Source: Streptomyces longispororuber
GTDB lineage: Bacteria > Actinomycetota > Actinomycetes > Streptomycetales > Streptomycetaceae
Length of the DNA: 61,362 nucleotides
Assembly (NCBI RefSeq): GCF_014656095.1
Contig: NZ_BNBT01000036.1
Location: forward strand, 1-61,362
Direction of reading: 5' to 3'
Position 1 is the first letter of the stretch; each line of letters opens with the position of its first letter. Below are positions 15,372 through 24,151 of this stretch, piece after piece. Under the pieces are notes generated by a model. It ran no database searches. It saw nothing but the letters and a program-made list of their open reading frames with translations, and was not told the DNA's origin. Made by a program: the position numbers and the translations under genes.

Positions 15372-18300
15372 TCAGGTCCAGTCCCAGCCGCCGATCGCGG
15401 CTCCCCCGACGTAGCTGCCCACCTCGTAGCCGATGTCGGTGGCGGCGGCGGCCTTGCCGCCGACGCCCGCGGCCTTCATGGCCACGCCGGTGCCGCCGCT
15501 GGCCGCGCTCAGGATGCCCGTCGCCGCGATCTGGCCGGCGGAATCCCCCTCCAGCGCTCCTCCGGCGACACCGAGGCCGGTGCTCAGCGCCGACGCGCCG
15601 ACGGCTACGCCGACACCGCCGACGGGGAGCAGCGCGGCCGCGCCGACCACGGTGCCGGCGACGCCCAGGGCGTTGCCCCATTGCTTCTTGTCCAGGCCGA
15701 GGAAGTCGAGGCCGCTGGGGTCGACGCGGTTGACGGGGTCGCCGGCCGCGTAGGCGTACAGGTTGCTCTCCCGGCCGGACGGGTCGGGTTGGGTGAACCG
15801 GCCCAGTTGCGGGTCGTAGTAGCGGGCGCCCATCTTGTACAGCCCGCTCGGGTCGAGGTAGGTGCCGGTGTAGCGGTAGGGCTGGTTGGTGCCGGTGGTG
15901 GTGCGGGCCTCGCCGTAGGGCCCGTAGCTGTAGGTGGCGGTGCGCTTGCCGCCGGCGTCGACGAGGCCGATGACGCTGCCCTGGACGTCGGTGAGGTAGT
16001 ACTGGCTCGCTCCGCCGGTCGTCATGGCTGTCAAGGTGCCCGTGGGTTCGCGGACGAAACCGGTGGTGTTCTCCCGCGTCATGCCGATGGCGGCGTTGGT
16101 GAAGGTCGAACCGCCGCGGGTGAGGCGGTCGTTGTGGTCCGTGCCGGCGTACGTGTAGGCCGAGGCCGTGCCGGAGGCCGTCAGGTCGGACACCTGGGTG
16201 AAGGGGGTCCACCGGGCGTCCGAGCGGGTGCCGGTGGGGGAGGCGGCGGAGGTCTCGTTGCCGTCGCCGTCGTAGGTGAAGCCGCTGTTGCCGCCGAGCG
16301 AGGTCAGTTCGTTGGCGTTGTTGTACTCGCGGACCGACTGGGCGTTGTCACAGCCGGGCAGGCTGGTTCCGGTGGAGCGGCCCGTGATGTTGCCCGCCTT
16401 GTCGTAGCAGTAGGCCCAGCCCGCGGTGGTCGAACCGTTCTTGGTCTCCACCGCCTTGGTCAGACGGCCCTTGGTGTCGTAGGTGTAGGCGAGGGCGGCG
16501 CCGTCGGTGGTCCGCCGGTAGATCTTGTCGCTGTCCTTGCCGGACTTGTCGTAGTCGTAGGTGATCGTGGACAGGACGGTCGAACCGTTCTTGACTTCGA
16601 TCTTCTGGGTGCGGCTGGACTTGTCGTAGTCCGTCTTCTGGACCGTGCCGCCGGGGTAGGTGGTGGTGGTGCGGTCGCCGTTCTTGTCGTAGTCGTAGGT
16701 GGTCCTGGCGCCGCCGGGCTGCGTGAGGGCGGTGAGCTGGTTGGCGTCGTTGTAGTCGTAGGTGAGGGTGCCGCCGGCGTCGGCAGCGGTCTTCACGTTG
16801 CCGGAGGCGTCGTAGGTGACCCAACTGCCGCCGCCCGCCGGCAGGGTGCGGGTGCGCTCACGGTTCTGCTCGTCATAGGTGTAGCTGCTGGTGCCGGCGG
16901 GGGTGGTGCGGGTCTTGATGTTCCCGTCGGCGTCATAGGTGAAGGTCGCCGTCGTACCGTCGCTGGTACGGGTCTTGAGCCGGTCGCGCTTGTCGTAGGT
17001 GTGGACCGTCTTGACGCCCCGGCCGTCGGTGACCGTCTCGGTGCGGCCCAGGGCGTCGTAGGTGTACGTCAGATCGCCCTGCGCGGAGGGCCGGTCGACC
17101 TTGGTCAGGTTGCCCTTGGAGTCGTGGGTGAAGGACGTCTTGTTGCCCTCGGGGTCGGTGGCCGAGCACCGCTGGCCGGGCAGGCCGCCGCAGTCCATGG
17201 CGCCGGACCTCGGGTTGTGGTCGTACGTCCACTTGGCGCCGTCGGAGCCGCTGGTGGTGTCCGTCTGCGAGGTCATGTTGCCCGAGGTGTCGTACCCGTT
17301 GGTGACCTTCTCGCTGCTGGCGGAGGTGAGGGTCTCGGGGTAGTGGCCGCCGCTCTTCTGGGTCCAGGCCATCGTGGACTGGGCGCCGGTGGGCTGGGTG
17401 GCGGTCTTGGGGTTGAAGGCGTCGTCGTAGTCGAACTTGACGGTGTTGCCCGGGGTCGAGCCCACGCCCATGCCGTCGACGGCACTGGTGACGTTGTTGT
17501 CCGGCCCCCACGTCCTGGAGCGTTCCCGGCCGAGGGGGTCGGTGGTCTTGGTGACGCGCCAGCGGGAGTCGACCGTCTTCTGGGTGTGCTTGCCCCGCGG
17601 GTCGGTGATGCGGACGACGCCCTCGGCCTCGCTGCCGGGCTGCGGCAGGATGTAGCGGAAGGCGGTGGTGGCGCCGGTGCCGGCCGTCCTGTCGACGACC
17701 CGGGTGATCGAGGCCAGCCGGTTGGTGTCCCAGGTGAAGCGGGTCTCGCGGCCTTCCGCCGTGACCACCTTGGTCATGCGGTGCGAGGCGTCGTAGTCGA
17801 AGGCGGTCGTCCTGCCGTCGGTGTCGGTGAACTTCTCCAGGTCGTCACCGGACCACGTGTAGGACGCGGACCGCCCCGTGTTGTCGGTGACCTTGGTGAT
17901 CTTCTTGCCGTCGTTGTCGAAGGTCAGGGTGCGCCCGGAGGCGGCGGTGACCTTCGCGGTGAAGGCGCCGGAGTAGGTGACGGTGGTGGCGTTGCCGTTC
18001 CTGTCCTCGACCTTGCTCACCCGGGCGTCCCCGGTCGTGCCGGACCTCGAGAACGTCGTCTTCTGCCCGTTCTTGCGCGAGGTGAGCGTGAAGGACTTCT
18101 TGTCCGAGGACTCGGTCAGGTCCTGCTTGTAGCCGGGGGCGGGGGTGAACTTCGAGCCGTCGCGCTCGAACACGGCGATCGTGCCGGAGGGCCCCTGCAC
18201 GTAGACCGAGCTGCTGTTGGGCTCGTGGATCAGGTGGTCGCTGCCGGTGGTGGCCTTCCAGCCGGTGTTCAGACCGTTGTACGCGTGGCCCAGGGACAGG

Positions 18301-18710
18301 CCGGGCCCCGCGTCGGCGATGTCGAAGGCGTGCACGCTGACCAGCAGGTTGCCGTTGCCGTAGTTGACCTGGGCGCCGACGCTGTCCGACAGCGCCGCCT
18401 TGTAGAACTCGGACCAGGGGACCTGACCGATGCCGAGGCCCTGGAAGGTGGACTGCAGTATGCCCGCCGTCACCAGCTCCCGGTCCTCACCCGGTACTCC
18501 GATGGGAGTGCTGGCCGGTGCCCTGGTCTGCCCCACCGGGGAGGCCGGTTGCGGCGGCACGGGCCGCTTCCCGGCGCCGGGTGACGCCGACGCCTGGGCG
18601 GGCAGTAAGACGGCCAGCAGGGCGGCGCCCGCTCCCGCGGCGACCGCGGCGGTGGTGGCGGAGCGTCTGCGGCGTCCGATGCGCCTGTTCTTGGGCATGA
18701 CGAAGTGCAC
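15372..18710 (-). CDS. Exported RHS/YD-repeat protein
   Basis: 1112 residues. Signal peptide: KNRRIGRRRRSA then AVAAGAGAALLAVLLPAQASA. The body is a long series of YD repeats (for example YTYDALGRTETVTDGRG, FTYDADGNIKTRTTPAG, YDYDKNGDRTTTTYPGG), which form a hollow beta shell in this family. The RHS core ends with GTYLDPSGLYKMGARYYDP, LGRFTQPDPSG and NRVDPSGLD. After the core comes a ~115-residue variable C-terminus that is Gly/Ala-rich and hydrophobic (VAGTVVGAAALLPVGGVGVA). It is unlike an enzyme toxin and could insert into a membrane. GTG 18710 is chosen because AAGGAGAG lies 6 nt upstream; ATG 18698 is the alternative. Confidence 0.85.
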   Translation of the reverse strand: MHFVMPKNRRIGRRRRSATTAAVAAGAGAALLAVLLPAQASASPGAGKRPVPPQPASPVGQTRAPASTPIGVPGEDRELVTAGILQSTFQGLGIGQVPWSEFYKAALSDSVGAQVNYGNGNLLVSVHAFDIADAGPGLSLGHAYNGLNTGWKATTGSDHLIHEPNSSSVYVQGPSGTIAVFERDGSKFTPAPGYKQDLTESSDKKSFTLTSRKNGQKTTFSRSGTTGDARVSKVEDRNGNATTVTYSGAFTAKVTAASGRTLTFDNDGKKITKVTDNTGRSASYTWSGDDLEKFTDTDGRTTAFDYDASHRMTKVVTAEGRETRFTWDTNRLASITRVVDRTAGTGATTAFRYILPQPGSEAEGVVRITDPRGKHTQKTVDSRWRVTKTTDPLGRERSRTWGPDNNVTSAVDGMGVGSTPGNTVKFDYDDAFNPKTATQPTGAQSTMAWTQKSGGHYPETLTSASSEKVTNGYDTSGNMTSQTDTTSGSDGAKWTYDHNPRSGAMDCGGLPGQRCSATDPEGNKTSFTHDSKGNLTKVDRPSAQGDLTYTYDALGRTETVTDGRGVKTVHTYDKRDRLKTRTSDGTTATFTYDADGNIKTRTTPAGTSSYTYDEQNRERTRTLPAGGGSWVTYDASGNVKTAADAGGTLTYDYNDANQLTALTQPGGARTTYDYDKNGDRTTTTYPGGTVQKTDYDKSSRTQKIEVKNGSTVLSTITYDYDKSGKDSDKIYRRTTDGAALAYTYDTKGRLTKAVETKNGSTTAGWAYCYDKAGNITGRSTGTSLPGCDNAQSVREYNNANELTSLGGNSGFTYDGDGNETSAASPTGTRSDARWTPFTQVSDLTASGTASAYTYAGTDHNDRLTRGGSTFTNAAIGMTRENTTGFVREPTGTLTAMTTGGASQYYLTDVQGSVIGLVDAGGKRTATYSYGPYGEARTTTGTNQPYRYTGTYLDPSGLYKMGARYYDPQLGRFTQPDPSGRESNLYAYAAGDPVNRVDPSGLDFLGLDKKQWGNALGVAGTVVGAAALLPVGGVGVAVGASALSTGLGVAGGALEGDSAGQIAATGILSAASGGTGVAMKAAGVGGKAAAATDIGYEVGSYVGGAAIGGWDWT

Positions 18711-18825
18711 GAGGGACTCTCCTTGGATCGTTCGGACTCTCATGGCCGGCCGCGATGACCGGGGTTCGGCGGGGGGCAGCCGGTGGGTGGCCGCCCCGGG
18801 CCGCGTTCCTGGCGGACCGCGCCCG

Positions 18826-18985
18826 GGTCTCCGGCTGGACCTCTGCCGGGGTCTCGGCTGGGTCCCTGCCTGGATCTCCGCCGGGGTCTCTGGCTGGATC
18901 TCCGCCAGGGTCTCCGGCCGGATCTCTGCCTGGATCTCTGCCGGGGTCTCTGGCTGGACCTCTGCCTGGATCTCCGTCTGATCTC
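18826..18985. repeat. Degenerate tandem repeat upstream of the RHS gene
   Basis: About ten imperfect 15-18 bp units built on ctctgcc(g/t)ggatct and ctctggctgga. They fill most of the 354-bp spacer between the RHS start and the next gene (stop at 19065). Read on the minus strand they would encode repeated PETPAEIQ, but no start or ribosome binding site supports translation. Length variation here could change expression of the RHS operon. Confidence 0.65.
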
Positions 18986-19064
18986 CGAGCACCTTGCGGG
19001 CCCCGGCCCCGGCCGCGGCCCCGGCCGTGGCACCGGCGTGCGGTGGGCCCGTGCCGGGGACGGG

Positions 19065-19592
19065 TCAGCAGCGCTTGGACGTCCTGGCGGCGTAGGTGCC
19101 CTGCTCGCCGGCGATGGTCAGCGCGCCGTCACCGGAGGTGCAGTCGTTGACGGTGTCCGCGCCGTTGCCCCAGAACTCCTGCTGGTGCGTGTCGAATTCG
19201 TGGCGGACGCCGATCAGTGACTCGCGGTCGTAGGACCAGACACCGACCTGGAGGTCGAAGGTGATGTCCTTGTCCAGGAAGGACTTCCACACCCACACGT
19301 AGCCGTAGTTCTCCTTGCACGCGGGCGAGTAGAACTGCTTGACGGAAGCGATCTTCTCGGTGCCCCGGTAGGCGTAGGAGGTGGTGCCGATCTGGTAGGC
19401 GTCCGAGCACACACCGGCGGCCTGCGCACGCGCCGTCAGCGGGTTCCCCGTCTCGGACGGCACGGTCGACACGGGAGGCCGCTGGTCCGGCGCGGGCGTC
19501 GGGCCCGTGCCCGCGACCGCCGTACCCGCACAGGCCAGTGTCGTTGCGAATCCTGCCGCCGCGAGCGACAGCATGCGGTGAGCACGCTTCAC
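19065..19592 (-). CDS. Secreted hypothetical protein with conserved cysteines
   Basis: 175 residues from GTG 19592, ribosome binding site GGGGAGGG 8 nt upstream. The signal peptide covers RAHRMLSLAAAGFATTLACA up to AVAG. The mature part contains VCSDAYQIGTTSYAYRGTEK, FYSPACKENYGYVWVWKSF and NDCTSGDGALTIAGEQ, ending in SKRC, so four cysteines could form two disulfides. The FYSPACKxNY element recalls DUF2690-type secreted actinobacterial proteins, but I am not certain of the family. Extracellular. Confidence 0.7.
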   Translation of the reverse strand: MKRAHRMLSLAAAGFATTLACAGTAVAGTGPTPAPDQRPPVSTVPSETGNPLTARAQAAGVCSDAYQIGTTSYAYRGTEKIASVKQFYSPACKENYGYVWVWKSFLDKDITFDLQVGVWSYDRESLIGVRHEFDTHQQEFWGNGADTVNDCTSGDGALTIAGEQGTYAARTSKRC

Positions 19593-20076
19593 GTGCGATC
19601 CCTCCCCTGGGCATGCGGAATCGAACAGCGGTTGCCGTTCCATGCCACATGAATGAAAGGCGCATTCATCGATGCGCCTTCGCATCATCTCGGTGAGGTC
19701 GCGCGGACTGTGTGATTCCGTGCATCGACCACGTTGCGTAAGGGAGTTGACGCCTCGTCATCGAACGGATTCGGTCGACATCTGCCTTCGAATCCGTGCC
19801 CTGGAGTGCTCCCTGGGGCCAAAGGGGCGGGACGGGACAAGGGCTCGCTCAGCATCCACGGCCGTCCCTCGGGGAGTGACATGCGTCACGGGAATACCCG
19901 CGTTACTTCAGGGCACTCGAAGGTGTTTTGAAGGGCGCTCGCGGGACGCGCCGCCGGGGGGGGGCGTGGGCCCCGTGGCCGAGGGCGCTCGTGGCCCCCG
20001 TCACCGCGAGGGCGCTCGCGGGCCCCCATCGCGAGGCCGCCCGGGGGCGTGGGGCGTCGGTCCGGCGCCGGGGGCG
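19593..20076. other. 484-bp spacer with one CRP-like palindrome
   Basis: No convincing gene. The stretch 19700-19900 is less GC-rich and promoter-like. At 19876-19889 gtgacatgcgtcac matches GTG-N6-GNCAC, the motif reported for Streptomyces CRP; it is 284 bp upstream of the secreted-protein gene, far for direct control. From 19925 to 20075 the sequence is G-rich with repeated agggcgctcg elements. Confidence 0.35.
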
Positions 20077-20481
20077 TCAGGACGCCGCCGCCTCCTCGAC
20101 CGTCCGCCGGATGTCCAGGACGCTGTCGACGCCGGTGATCTCGCAGAGGCGCCGTACCTGGGGCGACGGTGCGACGACGCGCAGCGTGCCCGTCCGGTGG
20201 GCCTGGAGCAGGACGTTCAGGAACGTCGAGTCGGCGAAGGTGACGGCGGAGGCGTCCAGGACGACCTTCCGGTACTGCCGCGCCGCGGTCTCCAGCGCCT
20301 CCCGCAGCGGTGTGATCGAGCCCATGTCGTACTCGCCGTCCGCGGCGACGACCCACGCCTCACCGCACGCGTACTGCCGCACCCCCGGACCGTACGGGGA
20401 GTGCCCCGCGGCCCGGCCGGGCACCGGTGACCCGCTGGTGGTGCTCGTCAGCGTCTGCAGGGCGTCCTTGTCCCAGGGCAC
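20077..20481 (-). CDS. STAS-domain anti-sigma factor antagonist
   Basis: 134 residues from GTG 20481 (GGAG 8 nt upstream). The C-terminal 90 residues form a STAS domain: AWVVAADGEYDMGSITPLRE, KVVLDASAVTFADSTFLNVL with the Ser of ADST as likely phosphorylation site, then GTLRVVAPSPQVRRLCEITG. Such proteins release a sigma factor by binding its anti-sigma kinase partner. The first ~40 residues are a family-atypical Gly/Pro-rich extension. It is divergent from a winged-helix gene across an inverted repeat. Confidence 0.82.
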   Translation of the reverse strand: MPWDKDALQTLTSTTSGSPVPGRAAGHSPYGPGVRQYACGEAWVVAADGEYDMGSITPLREALETAARQYRKVVLDASAVTFADSTFLNVLLQAHRTGTLRVVAPSPQVRRLCEITGVDSVLDIRRTVEEAAAS

Positions 20482-20526
20482 CTTCGGGCTCCTTCTGTGG
20501 TGCTCCCGCACGGGAGCACGTCGTCG

Positions 20527-20566
20527 GTTACCGGAAAAGTATGTCATGTAACAGACTTCCGGCAAC
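20527..20566. promoter_or_regulatory. Inverted repeat between STAS and winged-helix genes
   Basis: Arms gttaccggaa (20527-20536) and ttccggcaac (20557-20566) match at 9 of 10 positions around a 20-bp AT-richer centre. The element lies upstream of both divergent genes, 24 bp before the plus-strand start, so it is a plausible operator for the adjacent HTH protein. Confidence 0.5.
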
Positions 20567-20589
20567 CACCGTCCCCTAAAATGCCGGGC

Positions 20590-20949
20590 ATGGCCGGAGT
20601 ACCTGAGTCCCACACCGGATGGACGTTCATCACCAGTCACGCGCGCGTGCTGGCAGCCATCGCCGACAACCCGAACATCCGCATCCGCGAGATCGCCGCC
20701 CACTGCCGGCTCACCGAGCGGGCCGTGTCGCGGATCATCTCCGACCTGGAGCAGGACGGGTACCTGTCGCACACCCGCGAGGGGCGTACGAACACCTACC
20801 GCATCGATCCGGACAAGGTGCTGCGCCACCCCGCCGAAGCCGGGCTCTCCGTGGCCTCACTGCTCTCCCTGCTCGTGCAGGACGAGTCCGAGCGCGCCGG
20901 CGCCCCGGCCGCGGCCCCGGAGCGCCGCCTGGTGGACGCCGACGCCTGA
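20590..20949 (+). CDS. Winged-helix (MarR-like) transcriptional regulator
   Basis: 119 residues. SHTGWTFITSHARVLAAIAD, IRIREIAAHCRLTERAVSRI and DLEQDGYLSHTREGRTNTYR form a classic winged helix with wing arginines. The C-terminal tail is variable. A TAAAAT -10 box at 20577-20582 places the transcription start at or next to ATG 20590, with no ribosome binding site, so the mRNA is probably leaderless; ATG 20581 would overlap the -10 box. Confidence 0.82.
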   Translation: MAGVPESHTGWTFITSHARVLAAIADNPNIRIREIAAHCRLTERAVSRIISDLEQDGYLSHTREGRTNTYRIDPDKVLRHPAEAGLSVASLLSLLVQDESERAGAPAAAPERRLVDADA

Positions 20950-21054
20950 GCCCGGCGCCGCGGCCCGGGGCCGGGACGGCCCGGATGTGCCGTCCGGGGC
21001 TCCCGCCTGCCCTTTCGCGCAACCGGCACCCCCCGCGCACGCGTCGCCTCCCCC

Positions 21055-21480
21055 ATGGAACGCGCTTGGCTCTTCTCCCTCGTCCCCTTCGTGATCGGCA
21101 CGGCCTTCCTCGGCTTCGGCGCCCACGGCCTGCGCCGCGCCCGGGTGCTCGGCCGCGTGGGTGTGACCGCCCGCGCCCGGATCGTCCGGCACGAGATCCG
21201 GCGGGGCGAGGAAGGCGCCCGGTTCCACCACCCGGTCGCGGCCTGGACCACCCGGGACGGGACGGCCTGCGCGTACGCGTCCCGGTTCGGCCGCGGGACC
21301 GTCGGCGGCCGGTTCGGCGTGGGGGCGTACGTCACCGTCCGCTACGACCCGAAGGCCCCGCACCGCTTCGTGATCGAGGGCTGGGACTCGACGGTGGTCG
21401 ACCGGCTGTTCCTCGCGCTGGGGACGGTGCTCACCGTGGGGACGGCGGCGGTGGTGCTCGGGCGGCTGCTCACCCTGTGA
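21055..21480 (+). CDS. DUF3592-type membrane protein
   Basis: 141 residues: an N-terminal helix (FSLVPFVIGTAFLGFGAHGL), a soluble domain with ARIVRHEIRRGEEG, HHPVAAWTTRDGT and VGAYVTVRYDPKAPHRF typical of DUF3592 proteins, and a C-terminal helix (LFLALGTVLTVGTAAVVLG). Role unknown; found widely in actinobacteria. It stands alone on the plus strand with a short spacer on both sides. Confidence 0.75.
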   Translation: MERAWLFSLVPFVIGTAFLGFGAHGLRRARVLGRVGVTARARIVRHEIRRGEEGARFHHPVAAWTTRDGTACAYASRFGRGTVGGRFGVGAYVTVRYDPKAPHRFVIEGWDSTVVDRLFLALGTVLTVGTAAVVLGRLLTL

Positions 21481-21666
21481 CCATGGCACCGCGGGGCCCG
21501 TGAGGAAGACGGCGGGACCGGTCCGCCGCACCGCGCCCGCGGCCCGGTCCGCTCGGGTGCCGGAAGCGTTCTGCCTTTGTCCGTGCGCCGCGTTGTGCCC
21601 GCCGGGGGTCCGATGAGACTGGAGGGCAGCGCGTGTGGTGGGTGCTGTCTCTCAGGGGGAGGACCA

Positions 21667-22719
21667 GTGAGCTTCTCGGCGCTCCACAGCAGTTGCGTAC
21701 CGCCCGAGCAGCGATTCGACTGGTGGTGCGACCTGATCACCCAGGATGTCGCACCCACCCGGATCACCAGCGAGGACACCGACGACTTCGTCGCGACCGC
21801 GGGCGCCATCGGGCTGGGGCGCGTCCAGGTGACCACGCTGTCCTTCCCTCCCATCAGGTCCGAGCGGACGCCCGCGCTCATCAGGCGGTCCGACCCCGAC
21901 GTGTACGAGCTGGCGCTCAACACGGGCGGCGACATGTGGATCACCCAGGCCCGCGGCGAGGCCCGGCTCGGCGCCGGTGACCTGGGAGTGTGGAACACCT
22001 CGCGCCCCTTCGACGGGCGCGGGCTGAAGAGGGCGGACAACGGCTGCTCGCGCGCCGTGATGGTGCACCTGCCGAGGACGGAGCTGCCCTTCCTCGACTC
22101 CACGACGGACCGGCTCCTGGCGACCTCCACCCCGACGCACCGGGGCACCGCGGCGGTCCTCGCGCGGTTCCTGCGGCACCTGGTGGCCGAGGCGCCGGGC
22201 ATGACGGACCAGCAGCGGGAGCGGCTGGGCCCGGCCGTGTGGGAGCTGGCCGTCGCCTTCCTCGCGGACCGGCTCGACGCGCACGCGTACGCGCCGCCGG
22301 AGGCCCGCACCCGGATGCTGCTGGCCCGCGTCGACGCCTTCATCGACGCCAACCTGGCCGACCCCGAGCTGACCCCCTCGGCCGTCGCCGCCCGGCACCA
22401 CATCTCCGTACGCACGCTCCACACGCTCTTCCGGCAGCGGGAGCGGAGCGTCGCCGCCACGATCCACCACCGCCGCCTGGAGCGCTGCCGGGCGGACCTG
22501 GAGGACCCCGCGCTGCGCGGGTCGACGGTGCAGGCGATCGCCGCCAGGTGGGGCCTGCACAGCCCGTCGGCGTTCAGCCGTGCCTTCCTCGCCGCGTACG
22601 GGACGCCGCCCGGGCAGTGGCGCAGGGCCGCCCTGGAGCGATCGGGCCCGTCGGCGGGCGCGGGGACCGCCGGGGGCGAGGCGCGCCGCGCGGAGAGTCA
22701 AGCGACGTCGCACGCGTAG
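21667..22719 (+). CDS. AraC family regulator with AraC-binding-like N-terminal domain
   Basis: 350 residues from GTG 21667, with GGGGGAGG 5 nt upstream. The N-terminal domain (PEQRFDWWCDLITQDVAP ... LGAGDLGVWNTSRPFDG) is the AraC-binding-like type found in feaR/nitR-like activators. The C-terminal HTH domain includes LTPSAVAARHHISVRTLHTL, FRQRERSVAATI and AIAARWGLHSPSAFSRAFLA followed by YGTPPGQWRR. No obvious target operon is adjacent; the downstream secreted peptide gene is 154 bp away. Confidence 0.85.
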   Translation: MSFSALHSSCVPPEQRFDWWCDLITQDVAPTRITSEDTDDFVATAGAIGLGRVQVTTLSFPPIRSERTPALIRRSDPDVYELALNTGGDMWITQARGEARLGAGDLGVWNTSRPFDGRGLKRADNGCSRAVMVHLPRTELPFLDSTTDRLLATSTPTHRGTAAVLARFLRHLVAEAPGMTDQQRERLGPAVWELAVAFLADRLDAHAYAPPEARTRMLLARVDAFIDANLADPELTPSAVAARHHISVRTLHTLFRQRERSVAATIHHRRLERCRADLEDPALRGSTVQAIAARWGLHSPSAFSRAFLAAYGTPPGQWRRAALERSGPSAGAGTAGGEARRAESQATSHA

Positions 22720-22873
22720 GCAACGCGCGGCCGGCGGCGCGCGGAACGATGGGGGAGCAAGGGGGGCCAGGGGCCCGGCGCCGCACGGTGCCGGGCCCGT
22801 TCCGCCCTGTCGCAGGTGTCCGTGCGCTCCCGAGGGGCGCAGGTCCCGGGTCACAGCCACAGGAAGGACTGTC

Positions 22874-23215
22874 ATGAGATTTCGTCCGAGGATGCTCGCC
22901 AGGTCCGCGACCGTGCTGGCGGCGGCCGGTCTGATCGGGCTCGCCACCACGACGTCGGCGTCGGCCGCCACGGTCTCCCACGGGGACGACCAGGCGGAGG
23001 CGTGGGCGCACGGCGCACGCGCCTACGACGGCGAGCGCGACGGCAACGGCGTGTACGCCGAGGTCTACACCGAGGCCGGCGGGCACGCCTACGTCTGGGA
23101 CGGCAACGGCAGCGACGGGAACTGGGGGCCCTGGACCGACTTCCCCAGCCGCATCAAGCAGTTCCGGGCCTGCGAGGACCACAAGGGCTGCTCCGGCTGG
23201 GTCTACTGGCCGTAG
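22874..23215 (+). CDS. Small secreted protein
   Basis: 113 residues. The signal peptide runs from MRFRPRMLARSATVLAAAGL to SASA (cleavage near residue 32). The mature ~80 residues begin ATVSHGDDQAEAWAHGARAY and contain VYTEAGGHAYVWDGNGSDGN, then FRACEDHKGCSGWVYWP with two cysteines. It is acidic, Gly- and Trp-rich, extracellular and of unknown function. Ribosome binding site AGGAAGG 7 nt before ATG. Confidence 0.75.
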   Translation: MRFRPRMLARSATVLAAAGLIGLATTTSASAATVSHGDDQAEAWAHGARAYDGERDGNGVYAEVYTEAGGHAYVWDGNGSDGNWGPWTDFPSRIKQFRACEDHKGCSGWVYWP

Positions 23216-23266
23216 CCGCGCCGGTCACCTCGGCCCCCCGGGCCGCCTGCTCGCCTCGGCCGCCGG

Positions 23267-24151
23267 TCAGATGAGGGGCGGGCGGCCCAGGCGGGTCATC
23301 AGCCACACCGTCCGCCAGCGCATCGGGCGGCGCTCGCCCGCCGGGGTGCGGACGCCCTCGACGAAGCCCGCCGCCCACGCGCGCAGGCCGCCGAGGGAGC
23401 GGGTGCGGGCGACGGTGAGGAGGGTCCAGACGGCGAGGTAGACGGGGACGAGCGGGACGGGCAGGCGGCGGCGGGCGAGCCAGACGCGGTTGCGGGCCGT
23501 CATGCGGTGGTAGACGGCGTGCCGGGCCGGGGACGTCTTGGGGTGCTGGAGCAGCAGCGCCGGCTCGTAGAGGACCTTCCAGCCCGCGTCGAGGGCGCGC
23601 CAGGCCAGGTCCGTCTCCTCGTGCGTGAAGAAGAACTCGGCGGGCCAGTCGCCGGTCCGCGCCAGCATCTCCATGGAGAAGGCGTGGCCGCCGCCGAGGA
23701 AGGACGTGACCAGGCCCCGGCGCATCGGGTCCTTGGCGCGCAGCCGCGGCACGTGGCGACGCTGCGTCTCGCCGTGCTCGTCGGCGATGCGGAAGCCGAC
23801 GATGCCGAGGCGCGCGTCCTCGGCGAACAGCCGCTGGATCGTACGGAACACGTCGGGGTCGACGAGCAGGCCGTCGTCGTCCAGCTCGACGGCCACGTCC
23901 ACGTCGCCGAACTCGCGCAGCCGCCGCAGGGCCACGTTGCGGCCGCCGGGGCAGCCCAGGTTCTCGTCCAGCTCGATCGTGGTGACCTCGCCGGGGTAGG
24001 CGGGGAAGTCCGGCAGCTCGGTGCCGTTGCCCACGACGACCACGCGGGTGGGCGGGACGTCCTGCTTGGCCACGGACTCCAGCAGGGCGTCGACGTCCTT
24101 GGGGCGGTTGCCCATGGTCACGATGGCCACACCCAGGCGCGGTTCGGACAC
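23267..24151 (-). CDS. Family 2 glycosyltransferase
   Basis: 294 residues. The GT-A fold begins RLGVAIVTMGNRPKDVDALL, followed by VVVVGNGTELP, DENLGCPGGRNVALR and the DXD-type VELDDDGLLVDPDVF. Later motifs are FFFTHEETDLAWRALDAGW and LLLQHPKTSP. A C-terminal hydrophobic segment (VPVYLAVWTLLTVARTR) suggests membrane association. This type transfers sugars to rhamnan/galactan-like cell-surface glycans. GTG 24151 with GGAGG 7 nt upstream is chosen; the open frame further upstream is low-complexity His/Thr/Ala sequence. Confidence 0.85.
   Translation of the reverse strand: MSEPRLGVAIVTMGNRPKDVDALLESVAKQDVPPTRVVVVGNGTELPDFPAYPGEVTTIELDENLGCPGGRNVALRRLREFGDVDVAVELDDDGLLVDPDVFRTIQRLFAEDARLGIVGFRIADEHGETQRRHVPRLRAKDPMRRGLVTSFLGGGHAFSMEMLARTGDWPAEFFFTHEETDLAWRALDAGWKVLYEPALLLQHPKTSPARHAVYHRMTARNRVWLARRRLPVPLVPVYLAVWTLLTVARTRSLGGLRAWAAGFVEGVRTPAGERRPMRWRTVWLMTRLGRPPLI

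Noticed and set aside
15681..18584. Very long plus-strand open frame opposite the RHS gene
   Set aside because: It is the Val/Gly/Ala-rich antisense shadow of the RHS coding sequence, with no promoter or ribosome binding site.
18711..18992. N-terminal extension of the RHS protein with PETPAEIQ repeats
   Set aside because: The signal peptide begins after 18710, and an export signal would not be preceded by ~90 residues of repeats.
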